Below are positions 1-8,501 of a stretch of DNA of 37,613 bases, in pieces. Below the pieces are notes generated by a model that worked only from the letters and a program-made list of their open reading frames with translations, searched no databases and was not told where the DNA came from. Each line of letters begins with the position of its first letter. Positions within the stretch are counted from its first letter, which is position 1. The position numbers were made by a program, and so were the translations under genes. Origin of the DNA: an uncultured Clostridia bacterium (GTDB lineage: Bacteria > Bacillota > Clostridia > UBA1381); assembly GCA_934476675.1 (NCBI GenBank), contig CAKSOE010000031.1:1-37613 (forward strand), read 5' to 3'.

Positions 1-516
1 ATCGAATACAAGCTGGAGGACGGAAGTGACGTTCCGAATACCAAGTCCACCGTGTTCCCGGCTGCGGCAGGAACAAAAGTTGACTGGGAGCTTCCAAAGG
101 AACTGAACGGCTACACTCTGGTCAAATCTGAGGGTACGGGCAAGGCCGTCGGCACCGGCGGACTGACCGTTACCTGCTACTATAAAGCAAAAGAAGACCG
201 TCCGGCAGCTTCGTTTATAATTACGGACGAAAGCGGTGCGGAAGCAGATAAGACATTGAAGGCGGGAAAATTCAAAGCAAAGCTCACTTTGCCGGAGGGA
301 CGGAAAACAGCGGCTGTTATCATTGCGAAGTATGTTAACGGAACGCTCGGCGAGTTAAAGACGTCCGAAGCGAAAGAAACGCAGTCTATAATCGAAACCG
401 ATTTTATTACGGTAACCGGTGGGGATTTGACAAAACAGACCGAAATCAAAGCGTTCGCTTTTGAAAGTATGGAAACTATAAAACCAATGTATGATTTTCA
501 GCATATAACAAAATAA
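1..516 (+). CDS. C-terminal part of a secreted/surface protein (5' end outside window)
   Basis: The frame is open from base 1 to the TAA at 514-516, so only the last 171 codons are seen and the start lies upstream of the window; an internal GTG at 52 has no reason to be the start. The first ~60 residues (IEYKLEDGS... to ...TVTCYYK) have the pattern of a MucBP-like or related small beta-domain of Gram-positive surface proteins. The last ~95 residues resemble the C-terminal 'B' domain of several secreted proteins downstream: an 'AVIIAKYVNGTLGEL' strand, then 'EIKAFAFESMETIKPM' at the end. No wall anchor (LPXTG, SLH) is visible in this part. The gene converges on the response regulator gene and shares a terminator with it. 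Function unknown; the surface location is inferred from the domain types. Confidence 0.75.
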   Translation: MEYKLEDGSDVPNTKSTVFPAAAGTKVDWELPKELNGYTLVKSEGTGKAVGTGGLTVTCYYKAKEDRPAASFIITDESGAEADKTLKAGKFKAKLTLPEGRKTAAVIIAKYVNGTLGELKTSEAKETQSIIETDFITVTGGDLTKQTEIKAFAFESMETIKPMYDFQHITK

Positions 517-611
517 CAAGGAGCGCTTATTTGTGAAAATAAATGCGATTTGTAATATTAGTATGAGTTAATAGATTTTGGTTGATTTAGGTTTAGATTT
601 ATTAAAATAAT

Positions 612-646
612 AAAACGGCAGTTTAATCTTTAATAACTGCCGTTTT
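612..646. terminator. Bidirectional intrinsic terminator
   Basis: A perfect 12-bp inverted repeat, AAAACGGCAGTT (612-623) and AACTGCCGTTTT (635-646), encloses an 11-base loop. Stem ends are A/T runs, giving a U-run on either strand. It sits between the convergent 3' ends of the partial gene (stop at 516) and the response regulator gene (stop at 669), as expected for a terminator serving both. Confidence 0.88.
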
Positions 647-668
647 GCAAACAAAGATAAAATTGTTT

Positions 669-1352
669 TTATAAATCAAAGTAATCAAATAGACCAATAG
701 ATTTTATGAATGAAGTAATTTCACGCGTTGATGAAAAATTCAATTTTTTTAATATGTGACGAATATGTGTACTTACTGTATTTATGGATATGTGCTGTGT
801 GTCTACAATCTTTTGACGAGAATATCCTTGATAAATAAGTTTTAGAACATCTTTTTCGGCTGCGGTTAAAGTGGAATACGAGTTAATAAAAAATAAAACG
901 CTTTGTTTTCTTTTTTTATTAACAAGGACAGTCTTTTTCAAGGCTCGCAGCATAATTGGCCCCATGAATTCATTTTGTGACATGGAGTTATGAATGGTTG
1001 AGTAAAGCGAATCTTTTGATGCTGATTTGACAATAAAGTCAACAGCACCCGCCAAAAATGAATCCACAATAAGATCATCATTTTCGTGAACGGTCAACAT
1101 TAATATCTTTATGTTGGGGTATGCGGAAGATATTTGCTCGGTAGCTGTTATACCTGCAATTTCATCTTCCATTTGAATATCCATTAATATAACGTCGGGT
1201 TTGACCTCGTTTTCTGTAACAAATCGGACAGCTTCAGCGCCGGATGCTACAGAACCGATCGCCTCCATATCTTCTGTGGAATTGATGTAATCGCATATAT
1301 CATTTCGTATTTCGTCAATATCATCACATATCATGATTTTAATTTTATTCAT
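669..1352 (-). CDS. NarL/LuxR-family response regulator
   Basis: Cytosolic DNA-binding response regulator of 227 residues, a normal length for the family. The receiver domain (about 1-125) shows the acidic pair D10/D11, phosphoacceptor D58 in VILMDIQM, T87 and K109. The LuxR-type helix-turn-helix lies around 162-215 (LTAAEKDVLKLIYQGYSRQKI...NTVSTHIRHILKKL). The gene follows the histidine kinase gene by 40 bases on the same strand, so the two form one operon and presumably a cognate pair. A GAGG ribosome binding site precedes the ATG. It is the best candidate to bind the twin palindromes in the divergent promoter region (2998-3097) and so to activate both its own operon and the large glycan operon; that link is inference from position and family. 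Confidence 0.93.
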   Translation of the reverse strand: MNKIKIMICDDIDEIRNDICDYINSTEDMEAIGSVASGAEAVRFVTENEVKPDVILMDIQMEDEIAGITATEQISSAYPNIKILMLTVHENDDLIVDSFLAGAVDFIVKSASKDSLYSTIHNSMSQNEFMGPIMLRALKKTVLVNKKRKQSVLFFINSYSTLTAAEKDVLKLIYQGYSRQKIVDTQHISINTVSTHIRHILKKLNFSSTREITSFIKSIGLFDYFDL

Positions 1353-1392
1353 AAATATAACCTCACATAATAATATTTAACACATTAGATAA

Positions 1393-2871
1393 TTAATCGG
1401 CAGGGAGTACAATCTGAAACTCGGTATATTTGCCCGGTGAACTCATGCAGTTAATAAAACCCTGATGACAGCTTATAATTTTATATGCGTGACTTAATCC
1501 GAGTCCCCAATTTGTACGGCTTCGTTTGGTTGACCAAAATGGCTGAAAAATATTTTTGCATATTTTTTTATCCATTCCGCAGCCGTTGTCTTTAATCGAT
1601 GTACATATATAAGAGTCTTCCCGCCAACATATTATTTCTATTCTGCCGTTTTGCTCTGCCTTTGAGATAATAGCATCGATAGAATTTGATATTATGTTGT
1701 AAAACATTTCTGAAAGCTGTGACCGATCACCAAATACTATAAGGGAATCCTCTGTGAAATTGCTGACAATATCTATGCCGCGTGCATCTATGTGCAGAAG
1801 TGTTTCCGATATGCAATCGGTAATGTCTATACACTGCATTGATATATGAGGTCTGTTATAAATGTCAAGGCATTTACCGATGTGATCTATCAGATTTTCC
1901 GAATACTTTGAAATGTTTTGTGCTGCCGCAATGCTTTCGGGAGAGCCATAGGTTTTCAATACCTTTTCCGATAAAGAGTTTATGACAACAAATGAATTTT
2001 TATAGGTATGAAACAGATGTCTGATTTCATCGAGGTTGATTTTTCTTTTCCCGTTCATTTTTAGCTTTTTTAACAAATTAATATCATCTAACAGGCGGTA
2101 TTTAACGAGGAAGAAGATGATAATTGAAAAGAAAGCTATTATTATACACGGCAGATACAGATACACTGTACTGTTGAACAGGTAATTTGTTGATGAAAAG
2201 GTGGGTTCTGCAATGTTGCCGAAGTGTATATATGTCTGAATGGGCGAGAAGAAAAATACTGTATAAAAAAGAACAAGGAGCATAATCAGTGAAATGCCCA
2301 AGGCTTTTAAATGCAGTTTTTTGAAAACCAATGAGGTTTTCATGTACTCTGAGATTAGTATGACAGAGGCATCCGCCAGTACGCTGATATGAAAGGCAAT
2401 ATTAAATAAACCCGTTAATTTCGAGTATACTATTGCTTTTGCTGCACTTGCATCGTCGAATTGCATGAGATACAAATATTGCTGGGATGACGGAGAGTTT
2501 AGGTAATTATATAAGATAACGATAAATATAAATGCGATATATTTATATTTGAGCCGATCGGGGTTTTTGAAATGGGCAGTTTTGTTCGCCAAAAAAAATA
2601 TAGACAGGACAAATAAACTCACCGCGAAGTTTATAATTATACCTATATCATAAAAGGAAATTTTAATTTTGGCAATAAGCCTGTAGATATAGAATTCAAG
2701 CTGAAAAATGTATCTGTAAAGCGTAAGCTTTGTAGTAAATATCATTAGTGAAAAAATGAGAATATTTATAGCACACAATGCGGTCACATAAAAAAATGTA
2801 TACTTGTTTTTTTGCTTTGTAATAACTATAAATAAAGCTATAATCGTTATTAAAAGAATGGATATAATCAT
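1393..2871 (-). CDS. Multi-pass membrane sensor histidine kinase
   Basis: Sensor kinase of 492 residues. Residues 1-260 contain about seven to eight hydrophobic membrane segments with only short loops and no large extracellular domain, so the signal is probably read within or near the membrane or through another protein. The dimerisation/phosphoacceptor region follows (HLFHTYKN, likely H288), then an HATPase domain with N-box (YNIISNSIDAI, ~391-401), G1 box (DNGCGM, ~428) and G2 box (GLGLS, 456-460). It lies upstream of the NarL-type regulator in the same operon. The start is supported by a TAGGTG site before ATG and a well-formed promoter at 2969-2997. The sensed compound cannot be read from sequence; a glycan-derived signal is inferred from the divergent operon. 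Confidence 0.92.
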   Translation of the reverse strand: MIISILLITIIALFIVITKQKNKYTFFYVTALCAINILIFSLMIFTTKLTLYRYIFQLEFYIYRLIAKIKISFYDIGIIINFAVSLFVLSIFFLANKTAHFKNPDRLKYKYIAFIFIVILYNYLNSPSSQQYLYLMQFDDASAAKAIVYSKLTGLFNIAFHISVLADASVILISEYMKTSLVFKKLHLKALGISLIMLLVLFYTVFFFSPIQTYIHFGNIAEPTFSSTNYLFNSTVYLYLPCIIIAFFSIIIFFLVKYRLLDDINLLKKLKMNGKRKINLDEIRHLFHTYKNSFVVINSLSEKVLKTYGSPESIAAAQNISKYSENLIDHIGKCLDIYNRPHISMQCIDITDCISETLLHIDARGIDIVSNFTEDSLIVFGDRSQLSEMFYNIISNSIDAIISKAEQNGRIEIICWREDSYICTSIKDNGCGMDKKICKNIFQPFWSTKRSRTNWGLGLSHAYKIISCHQGFINCMSSPGKYTEFQIVLPAD

Positions 2872-2968
2872 AACGAATTTTCACCTACAAACTATTTTTC
2901 AGAAAATCATCTCTTTAAAATTCATTTATTGAAATTTATAACATTTCGAGCTTTTTACTTCTAAAATC

Positions 2969-2997
2969 ATTCTAACATAAACCAATTGAGGTGTCAA
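2969..2997 (-). promoter_or_regulatory. Sigma-A promoter of the kinase-regulator operon
   Basis: On the minus strand a perfect -35 box TTGACA (2997-2992) is followed by exactly 17 bases and the -10 box TAGAAT (2974-2969) with a TG one base before it (extended -10). Transcription would start near 2962 and give a leader of about 90 bases before the kinase ATG. The -35 directly abuts palindromic site 1. Confidence 0.8.
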
Positions 2998-3015
2998 GTG
3001 TGATATTTTCTCACA
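2998..3015. promoter_or_regulatory. Operator site 1 (18-bp palindrome abutting kinase promoter)
   Basis: Read on the minus strand, in the direction of kinase transcription, this is TGTGAGAAAATATCACAC: two TGTGA/TCACA half-sites separated by 7 bases. It ends exactly where the -35 box of the kinase promoter begins, centred at about -45. It differs from site 2 at one of 18 positions and has the same orientation relative to its own promoter. Confidence 0.72.
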
Positions 3016-3078
3016 GTTGTGCAGGGACGGATAATTGATAAACGGAATATCGTAGAAAAAGACAGTCTAATCACAAGG

Positions 3079-3097
3079 GTGTGACAAAATATCACAC
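3079..3097. promoter_or_regulatory. Operator site 2 (palindrome abutting glycan-operon promoter)
   Basis: GTGTGACAAAATATCACAC is a near-perfect palindrome with TGTGA-N7-TCACA core. Its last 18 bases match site 1 (minus strand) at 17 of 18 positions. It lies directly upstream of the -35 position of the GH3 promoter, at the same distance and orientation as site 1 to the kinase promoter, so the same activator probably serves both. A further TCACA half-site lies just upstream at 3071-3075. Confidence 0.72.
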
Positions 3098-3126
3098 TAC
3101 CTAAAAGGTAAAATGTATGATATACT
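3098..3126 (+). promoter_or_regulatory. Promoter of the glycan-utilisation operon (weak -35, extended -10)
   Basis: TATACT at 3121-3126 with TG at 3118-3119 makes an extended -10 box. The hexamer 17 bases upstream (3098-3103, TACCTA) is a poor -35, which fits a promoter that needs an activator bound at site 2. The predicted start point near 3133 lies downstream of the upstream in-frame ATG at 3113, which supports the GH3 start at 3167. Confidence 0.6.
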
Positions 3127-3166
3127 CATATCATACCAAACTGTATACAACTCAATAGGAGAAATT

Positions 3167-5290
3167 ATGGAAAGTACAATCAATAAACTTTTGAAAGAAA
3201 TGACAATAGAAGAAAAAGCCGGACAACTTTCGATTGGCTTTAATAATGCGTTTATAGATGAATCCACGGTTGATATAGACGAGGCGCGCAGTGGAAAGAT
3301 AGGATTGTTACCGCATTTTAATGACATAGATTTGCAAAATGAAATTCAAAGAGCGGCAATTGAAGAAACGAGACTGGGTATTCCTATATTATTCTGTCAA
3401 GATGTTATTCATGGATATAAAACGGCGTTTCCCATACCGTGGGGAGAAGCAATGTCATGGGAACCTGAATTAGCGGAAGAAACAGCGGCAGCCGCTGCTC
3501 GGGAAGCTGCATACGGCGGTGTAAAATTAACATTTGCACCGATGGTAGATATAGCGCGTAATGCTTTTTGGGGCAGAATATGCGAGGGAGCCGGTGAGGA
3601 TACATATTTGGGAAGTGCATTTGCATATTCCCGTGTAAAGGGATTTCAAGGCGACGATGTATCAAACCCTGAAAAAATAGCAGCTTGTGCAAAACACTTT
3701 GCTGCGTATGGGTTTGTCGAAGGCGGCAAAGATTACAGCAATGCAGATATAAGCGAGGCTACTTTATATAACTATATTTTGCCGCCGTTTCGGGCCTGTA
3801 TCAATGCAGGAGTTAAATCTGTTATGGCAGCTTTTAATGACATTAACGGTGAACCGTGTACATCAAGCAAATGGTTGCTTACAGATGTTCTGAGAAATGA
3901 AATGAAGTTTGACGGAGTAGTGATAAGCGATGCGTTTTCGGCACATAGTCTTATAGATCACGGAATGGCAAGAAATGACAGCGAAGCCGCAAGAAAAACA
4001 TTAGAAGCGGGACTTAATATAGAGATGGCATCGGACTGTTTCAGAAAATCTGTAAAAAAGCTGATTGAAGACGGAACATTGAAGGAAGAAATTCTTGATA
4101 AAGCCGTATATGAGGTTTTGAAGTTAAAATATGAATTAGGATTGTTTGAAAATCCGTATGCGGATAAAAAGAAGTTGAAAGATGTTATACTTTGTAAGGA
4201 ACATTTGGATATAGCGCAAAAAAGCGCTGAGAGGTCTATTGTCTTGTTGGAAAATAACGGAGTTCTTCCGCTAAAGAAGAATGAAAAAATTGCACTGATA
4301 GGTCCTATGGCAAATGACAAATACGAAATGACAGGTGAATGGAGTGTCAAATGCAGCGATGAAGCTTGCGTAACAATATTTGAGGCATTAAAAGCACGGT
4401 GCGGACTGAAATATGAGAAAGGCTGCAGTTTTAAGAAAGACGAAATATGGCTTGAGGAAACAGCAAAAGCCGTAAGTGATTGCGATGTTGTGATTTTTGC
4501 TGCGGGACAGACGAAGGATATGTGCGGAGAAGCACGGAGCCGTACAGAAATTGTATTGCCGGGAGAACAAGAAAGACTGCTTGAATATTTAAAGAGCCTG
4601 GGTAAGAAAATTGTTACAATAGTTATCTCGGGACGACCGATTGTATTGACGGGTGTGCAGAAAAATTCTGATGCGGTACTGTTTTCGGGCGCATTGGGGA
4701 GCCGGGCAGGAGAGGCGTATTGCAGAGTTTTATTCGGAGAATATAATCCGTCGGCAAAACTGGTTACATCATTCCCGGCTGTTTGCGGTCAGGCAGGTAC
4801 GATACACTATAACGCATTAAGGTCTTGCAGACCGGCGTCGGAAGAAAATGAATGGAGTTCAAAATTTATTGATGCACCGATAGAACCTCTTTATGAATTT
4901 GGTTACGGAAAATCTTATACGAATTTTGAATACCTGAAAGTATGCACGGATAAAAAATATTATAAAGTTGATGAAACAATAGATATTTGTGTAGATGTAA
5001 AAAATACAGGTGACTTTGATGGTGAGGAAATTGTGCAGATATATGTTTCATATCCGTTTGCTGAGAATGTAAGGCCTGTAAAAGAGCTAAAAGCATTTGA
5101 TAAGCAAAACATCCGTAAGGGGGAAACAAAGAAATTTGAGTTTTCCGTTCCGGTTAAAGCTTTGGGTTATTATAATAGAAAGCTTGATTACATAGTTGAT
5201 GAAGGGGAAGTTATATTAATGGCCGGGACTTCGAGCAAGTCTTATATAGAATACAAGGTGACAATACGGAATGGAGGTGTTCAAAATTAA
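3167..5290 (+). CDS. GH3 beta-glycosidase (beta-glucosidase/xylosidase type), cytosolic
   Basis: A 707-residue GH3 enzyme removing beta-linked sugars from the non-reducing end. An N-terminal (beta/alpha)8 domain (about 10-320) carries KHFAAYG (176-182) and VVISDAF with probable nucleophile D255. The alpha/beta sandwich domain (about 355-590) has CGEARSRTEIVLPG with probable acid/base E455, as in BglX-type enzymes. A fibronectin-III-like domain ends the protein (about 635-700). There is no signal peptide, so it acts on imported oligosaccharides. The start at 3167 is chosen because AGGAG (3157-3161) lies 5 bases before it and the longer frame (ATG 3113) would begin upstream of the predicted transcription start. 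It is the first gene of the operon and overlaps the next by 20 bases. Substrate (beta-glucose, xylose or other) cannot be decided from sequence. Confidence 0.93.
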   Translation: MESTINKLLKEMTIEEKAGQLSIGFNNAFIDESTVDIDEARSGKIGLLPHFNDIDLQNEIQRAAIEETRLGIPILFCQDVIHGYKTAFPIPWGEAMSWEPELAEETAAAAAREAAYGGVKLTFAPMVDIARNAFWGRICEGAGEDTYLGSAFAYSRVKGFQGDDVSNPEKIAACAKHFAAYGFVEGGKDYSNADISEATLYNYILPPFRACINAGVKSVMAAFNDINGEPCTSSKWLLTDVLRNEMKFDGVVISDAFSAHSLIDHGMARNDSEAARKTLEAGLNIEMASDCFRKSVKKLIEDGTLKEEILDKAVYEVLKLKYELGLFENPYADKKKLKDVILCKEHLDIAQKSAERSIVLLENNGVLPLKKNEKIALIGPMANDKYEMTGEWSVKCSDEACVTIFEALKARCGLKYEKGCSFKKDEIWLEETAKAVSDCDVVIFAAGQTKDMCGEARSRTEIVLPGEQERLLEYLKSLGKKIVTIVISGRPIVLTGVQKNSDAVLFSGALGSRAGEAYCRVLFGEYNPSAKLVTSFPAVCGQAGTIHYNALRSCRPASEENEWSSKFIDAPIEPLYEFGYGKSYTNFEYLKVCTDKKYYKVDETIDICVDVKNTGDFDGEEIVQIYVSYPFAENVRPVKELKAFDKQNIRKGETKKFEFSVPVKALGYYNRKLDYIVDEGEVILMAGTSSKSYIEYKVTIRNGGVQN

Positions 5291-6116
5291 AAGAATTTAC
5301 ATGAGATTCCCGGAGGGAAGAAAAAAGGCATTGACTCTGAGCTATGATGATGCGGTAATTCAAGATAAAAAGATGATGAAAATTCTTGATGAGAGCGGTT
5401 TGAAATGCACATTCAATATAAATACAGGGTGTTTTTCGGCCGAAGGCAGCAAAGAAAACCGCAGGATGACAATGTCGGATACACTCAAAACATTCGGGAA
5501 TTCAAAGCATGAAATTGCGATTCATTCAAGAAATCATTTGTATTTGGATAAAATTCCAAATGAATGGGCGGCAAATGAAATCATTGAGGATCGCATAGCG
5601 GCTGAGCAGATGTTTGGCAGAATTATAAAAGGTTTTGCCTATCCGTTTGAAAAACCGGCAGAACGAATTAAAAATGTTCTCCGTACAGCCGGAATTGCAT
5701 ATGCTCGCACTACCTGTTGTACCGGAAGGTTTGACATTCCGGAAGATTGGTTGGAGTGGAATCCGACCTGCTGGCATAGTCATGGAAAGCTCATGGAGCT
5801 TACCGAAGAATTTTTGAAAGATAACGCGCTTCCGATAACGGATATACCGAAACTAATGATGGTCGGAGGACACAGTTACGAATTTGATTTGGATGACAAC
5901 TGGAATTTGCTTGATGAATTCATAAGCCGCGTATCGCAGCGTGATGATGTGTGGTATGCAACAAATATGGAGATATATAACTACATAAAGGCTTATGAGA
6001 GCTTGCAATATGATTACAGATGCATCATGTGTTACAATCCGTCGGCGGTAAATGTCTTTCTGGATGTGGATGGAATAACATATGTTGCAAAACCATCGGA
6101 AACTATTGTTTTTTAA
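5271..6116 (+). CDS. CE4-like polysaccharide deacetylase, cytosolic
   Basis: A 281-residue NodB/CE4-superfamily protein. Motif 1 is LTLSYDDA (D26 presumed base, D27 metal ligand) and motif 2 HSRNH (metal ligands H85, H89); GFAYPF (121-126) and VGGHSYEF with H201 follow. No signal peptide, so it should act in the cytosol, unusual for a family that mostly works outside the cell. It is a clear paralogue of the C-terminal half of the secreted protein at 27517-28992: both share PEDW, W-x-PTC, a GHS motif, 'NxWxL', 'DVWxATNxExYNY' and an end of the 'YNPS-V-V' type. It may remove acetyl or related groups from imported oligosaccharides. ATG 5271 overlaps GH3 by 20 bases, with AAGGTG 10 bases upstream; a later Met at 5300 has a strong but too distant GGAGGTG. 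Confidence 0.85.
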   Translation: MEVFKIKRIYMRFPEGRKKALTLSYDDAVIQDKKMMKILDESGLKCTFNINTGCFSAEGSKENRRMTMSDTLKTFGNSKHEIAIHSRNHLYLDKIPNEWAANEIIEDRIAAEQMFGRIIKGFAYPFEKPAERIKNVLRTAGIAYARTTCCTGRFDIPEDWLEWNPTCWHSHGKLMELTEEFLKDNALPITDIPKLMMVGGHSYEFDLDDNWNLLDEFISRVSQRDDVWYATNMEIYNYIKAYESLQYDYRCIMCYNPSAVNVFLDVDGITYVAKPSETIVF

Positions 6117-6144
6117 AAAAGTTTTATACGAGGAGAAAAGAAAA

Positions 6145-7521
6145 ATGAAATTAAAAAGAGTAATTGCCACAGTTTTAATGGCTGCCATATGTGCAGCGGG
6201 ATTTACCGGATGTAAGTCCGACACAGTAGGAGGAAAGGATAGAACAACCGTAACTATGTGGACTGATGACAGCAGTTCAATGAATGTTATGAAAGACCTT
6301 GTTAATGAGTTTAATGGGGGCATAGGAAAAGAGAAAAACATTTATTTTGACTATCAGATTAAGGAAAATGATCTTGCAAAACAGGTTGAGGTTGCATTGG
6401 TAACAGATCAGGCGCCGGATTTGTTTGCAGGCCCGTCAATTCTGAAATTGGTGGAGAATGAGGAGATTGCATGTCTTGATGATTACAGCGAACTTGCTGA
6501 ACTCAGGGAGGAATATCCGTTGAGAAGAAAAGGCTGGACTACTGTAAATGATAAGCTTTATTCGTTGGCGATTAATCTCGGCGAATATGCTCTTATTTAT
6601 AACAAGGATATGTTCCGTGCGGCGGGTATTGCAGATGAAAACGGAGAACCTACACCGCCGAAAACATTTGATGAAGTCAGAGAGTATGCTAAAAAACTGA
6701 CAGATACATCAAAACAGCAGTACGGAATTGTATTCCCGATTAAATGGGGCGGTATGTATTCATGTGATATAATGAATGCGTCGCAGTCGTCAGCAGGTTA
6801 TATCGGTTATAATCCGGTTAAAGGAGAGTATGATTTTGAGTATATAAGACCTATGCTTGAAATGGTTTTGGGTATAAAAGATGATAAATCAAATTATCCC
6901 GGTGCGGAAGGCTTGGACAACGATCCTGCAAGAGCAAGATTTGCGGAAGGAAACATCGGAATGAAGTTTGCGGTTTCGTGGGATGTAGGTGTATTTAATG
7001 ACCAGTTCCCGGCAAAATGCGATTGGGGCGTAGCGCCGCTTCCGGTAGCAGATGCAAACAAGAGATACAAACAAATAGAAACCTGCGGTACAACTGCTTA
7101 TATTAACGCTAACAGCATGAAAGATGAAAAGAAAAAAGCAGCAGTGCTGGAAGTTTACAAATGGCTGTACGGTGATGATGTAATTACAACGCTTTATAAA
7201 GAAGGTATTGCACTTCCGAATAACAGTAACATTATTGAAAACACAGAAATAAGCGAAAATCGCAAAGGCTGGAAAGAATTTGCACAGATGCATTCAATTG
7301 CACATATTCAGGCAGAGGGCCCGTCGGTTGATGTTTCAGGATATGAAGCTCGCGGAGAAGTGTTTACCTCACAGGTATGGACAGGTAAAATGTCAATAGA
7401 CGAGTTTATTAAAGAAAGCACCAAAATATATAATGAAGGTGTGAAAAAATATGCCGAGACTCATCCTGATTACGATCCGAAACAGTATATTAATCCTGAC
7501 TGGGACATCAGCTTGCAATAA
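6145..7521 (+). CDS. ABC sugar importer, solute-binding lipoprotein (family 1)
   Basis: Extracellular sugar-binding component of a carbohydrate uptake (CUT1-type) ABC importer, 458 residues. It begins with a lipoprotein signal peptide ending in FTGC, so C23 would be lipidated and the protein tethered to the outer face of the membrane. After that come features of bacterial solute-binding protein family 1 (VTMWTDD..., YALIYNKDMFRAAGI, PPKTFDEVREYAKKL, and conserved C-terminal EVYKWLYG). The start at 6145 is chosen over an upstream ATG at 6082, because AGGAG (6131-6135) lies 9 bases before it and the signal peptide starts there. Two permease genes follow at 11- and 12-base gaps. The ligand is probably the oligosaccharide released by the secreted enzymes of this operon. 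Confidence 0.95.
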   Translation: MKLKRVIATVLMAAICAAGFTGCKSDTVGGKDRTTVTMWTDDSSSMNVMKDLVNEFNGGIGKEKNIYFDYQIKENDLAKQVEVALVTDQAPDLFAGPSILKLVENEEIACLDDYSELAELREEYPLRRKGWTTVNDKLYSLAINLGEYALIYNKDMFRAAGIADENGEPTPPKTFDEVREYAKKLTDTSKQQYGIVFPIKWGGMYSCDIMNASQSSAGYIGYNPVKGEYDFEYIRPMLEMVLGIKDDKSNYPGAEGLDNDPARARFAEGNIGMKFAVSWDVGVFNDQFPAKCDWGVAPLPVADANKRYKQIETCGTTAYINANSMKDEKKKAAVLEVYKWLYGDDVITTLYKEGIALPNNSNIIENTEISENRKGWKEFAQMHSIAHIQAEGPSVDVSGYEARGEVFTSQVWTGKMSIDEFIKESTKIYNEGVKKYAETHPDYDPKQYINPDWDISLQ

Positions 7522-7532
7522 GGAGCGGCATA

Positions 7533-8489
7533 ATGAGAGAAATAAAATCCGAACAAATTGACAAACGGCTGAAAAAGTCGGGCAAAAGAAACAGGGAACA
7601 GCGAGTAAGAACACTTGAGTGTTACGGTGTATTATCTACACAGATTATAGGTTTCTTTGTATTCACATTGTACCCCATGCTATGGGCGGCAAAGAAAGCG
7701 CTGTATTATTATGACGGATTGAAAACAACCGAAAAATTTGTTGGTTTAAGCAATTTTGTTTCGGCATTTACAACGGATGCAACTTATTGGAAAACATGGT
7801 TGTTTACATTAAAGTTTGCCTTAATGAAAATGCCGCTTGAATTGGGCTTTGCGATGATTCTTGCGCTGATACTGTATAAAAATTTAAAAGGAAGAGGCTT
7901 TTTCAGAGCAATGTTTTATCTTCCGAATGTTATCAGTGTTGCAATAGTCGGCGTTATATTTACCAACTTATTTGATTATTTTGGTTTTATAAATGCGTGG
8001 TTAGTAAAACTAAATATTATAAAAGAGAATGTCGAGTGGTTTGCACAGCCGCTGACGGCGCAGTGGGCGTTAGTACTGGGCTCGGTATGGTGTACTTTCG
8101 GTGTAAATGTATTGTATTTTATTGCGGCATTGAATAATGTTCCGGAAGAACTGTATGAAAGCGCTAAGTTAGATGGTGCAAACGCAGGAACTATATTCTT
8201 CAGAATAACGCTGCCGTTAATGGCGCCGGTATTGCAGACAATACTTCTGTTATCATTAAACGGAACGCTTCAGACAAGCGATTACATACTTGTAACAACT
8301 AACGGAGCGCCCGGCGGTGAGACATTTACCGTAATGTCATATCTGGTAAGTAAGTTTGTTCCGGGTTTTGCCGAAAGCACGGTTAATATAGGATATGGCT
8401 GCGCATTGTCGATAATAACAAGTATAATCATGTGTATGATAGCGATTGGTTATACGAAAGTCAGCGCAAAATTGCAAAATTTGTATTAG
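7533..8489 (+). CDS. ABC sugar importer permease (MalF/UgpA type)
   Basis: Integral membrane permease of 318 residues with a cytosolic basic N-terminus and about six membrane segments. The EAA loop, which docks on the ATPase, is YESAKLDGANAGTIFFRITLPLM. An AGGAG site precedes the ATG, just after the stop of the binding-protein gene. It forms the heterodimeric channel with the next gene product. No ATPase gene is present in the window, so the pair probably uses a shared MsmX/UgpC-type ATPase encoded elsewhere, as is common for CUT1 importers in Bacillota. Confidence 0.95.
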   Translation: MREIKSEQIDKRLKKSGKRNREQRVRTLECYGVLSTQIIGFFVFTLYPMLWAAKKALYYYDGLKTTEKFVGLSNFVSAFTTDATYWKTWLFTLKFALMKMPLELGFAMILALILYKNLKGRGFFRAMFYLPNVISVAIVGVIFTNLFDYFGFINAWLVKLNIIKENVEWFAQPLTAQWALVLGSVWCTFGVNVLYFIAALNNVPEELYESAKLDGANAGTIFFRITLPLMAPVLQTILLLSLNGTLQTSDYILVTTNGAPGGETFTVMSYLVSKFVPGFAESTVNIGYGCALSIITSIIMCMIAIGYTKVSAKLQNLY

Positions 8490-8501
8490 GGGTAATTGAG
8501 T

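Noticed and set aside
2998..3097. Reading the twin palindromes as CRP/FNR sites
   Set aside because: Half-sites TGTGA/TCACA match, but the spacer is 7 bases instead of 6, and a NarL-type regulator is encoded next door.
3113..3166. Longer GH3 start at ATG 3113 adding 18 residues
   Set aside because: No ribosome binding site, and the extended -10 box (3121-3126) lies downstream of it; ATG 3167 has AGGAG at good spacing.
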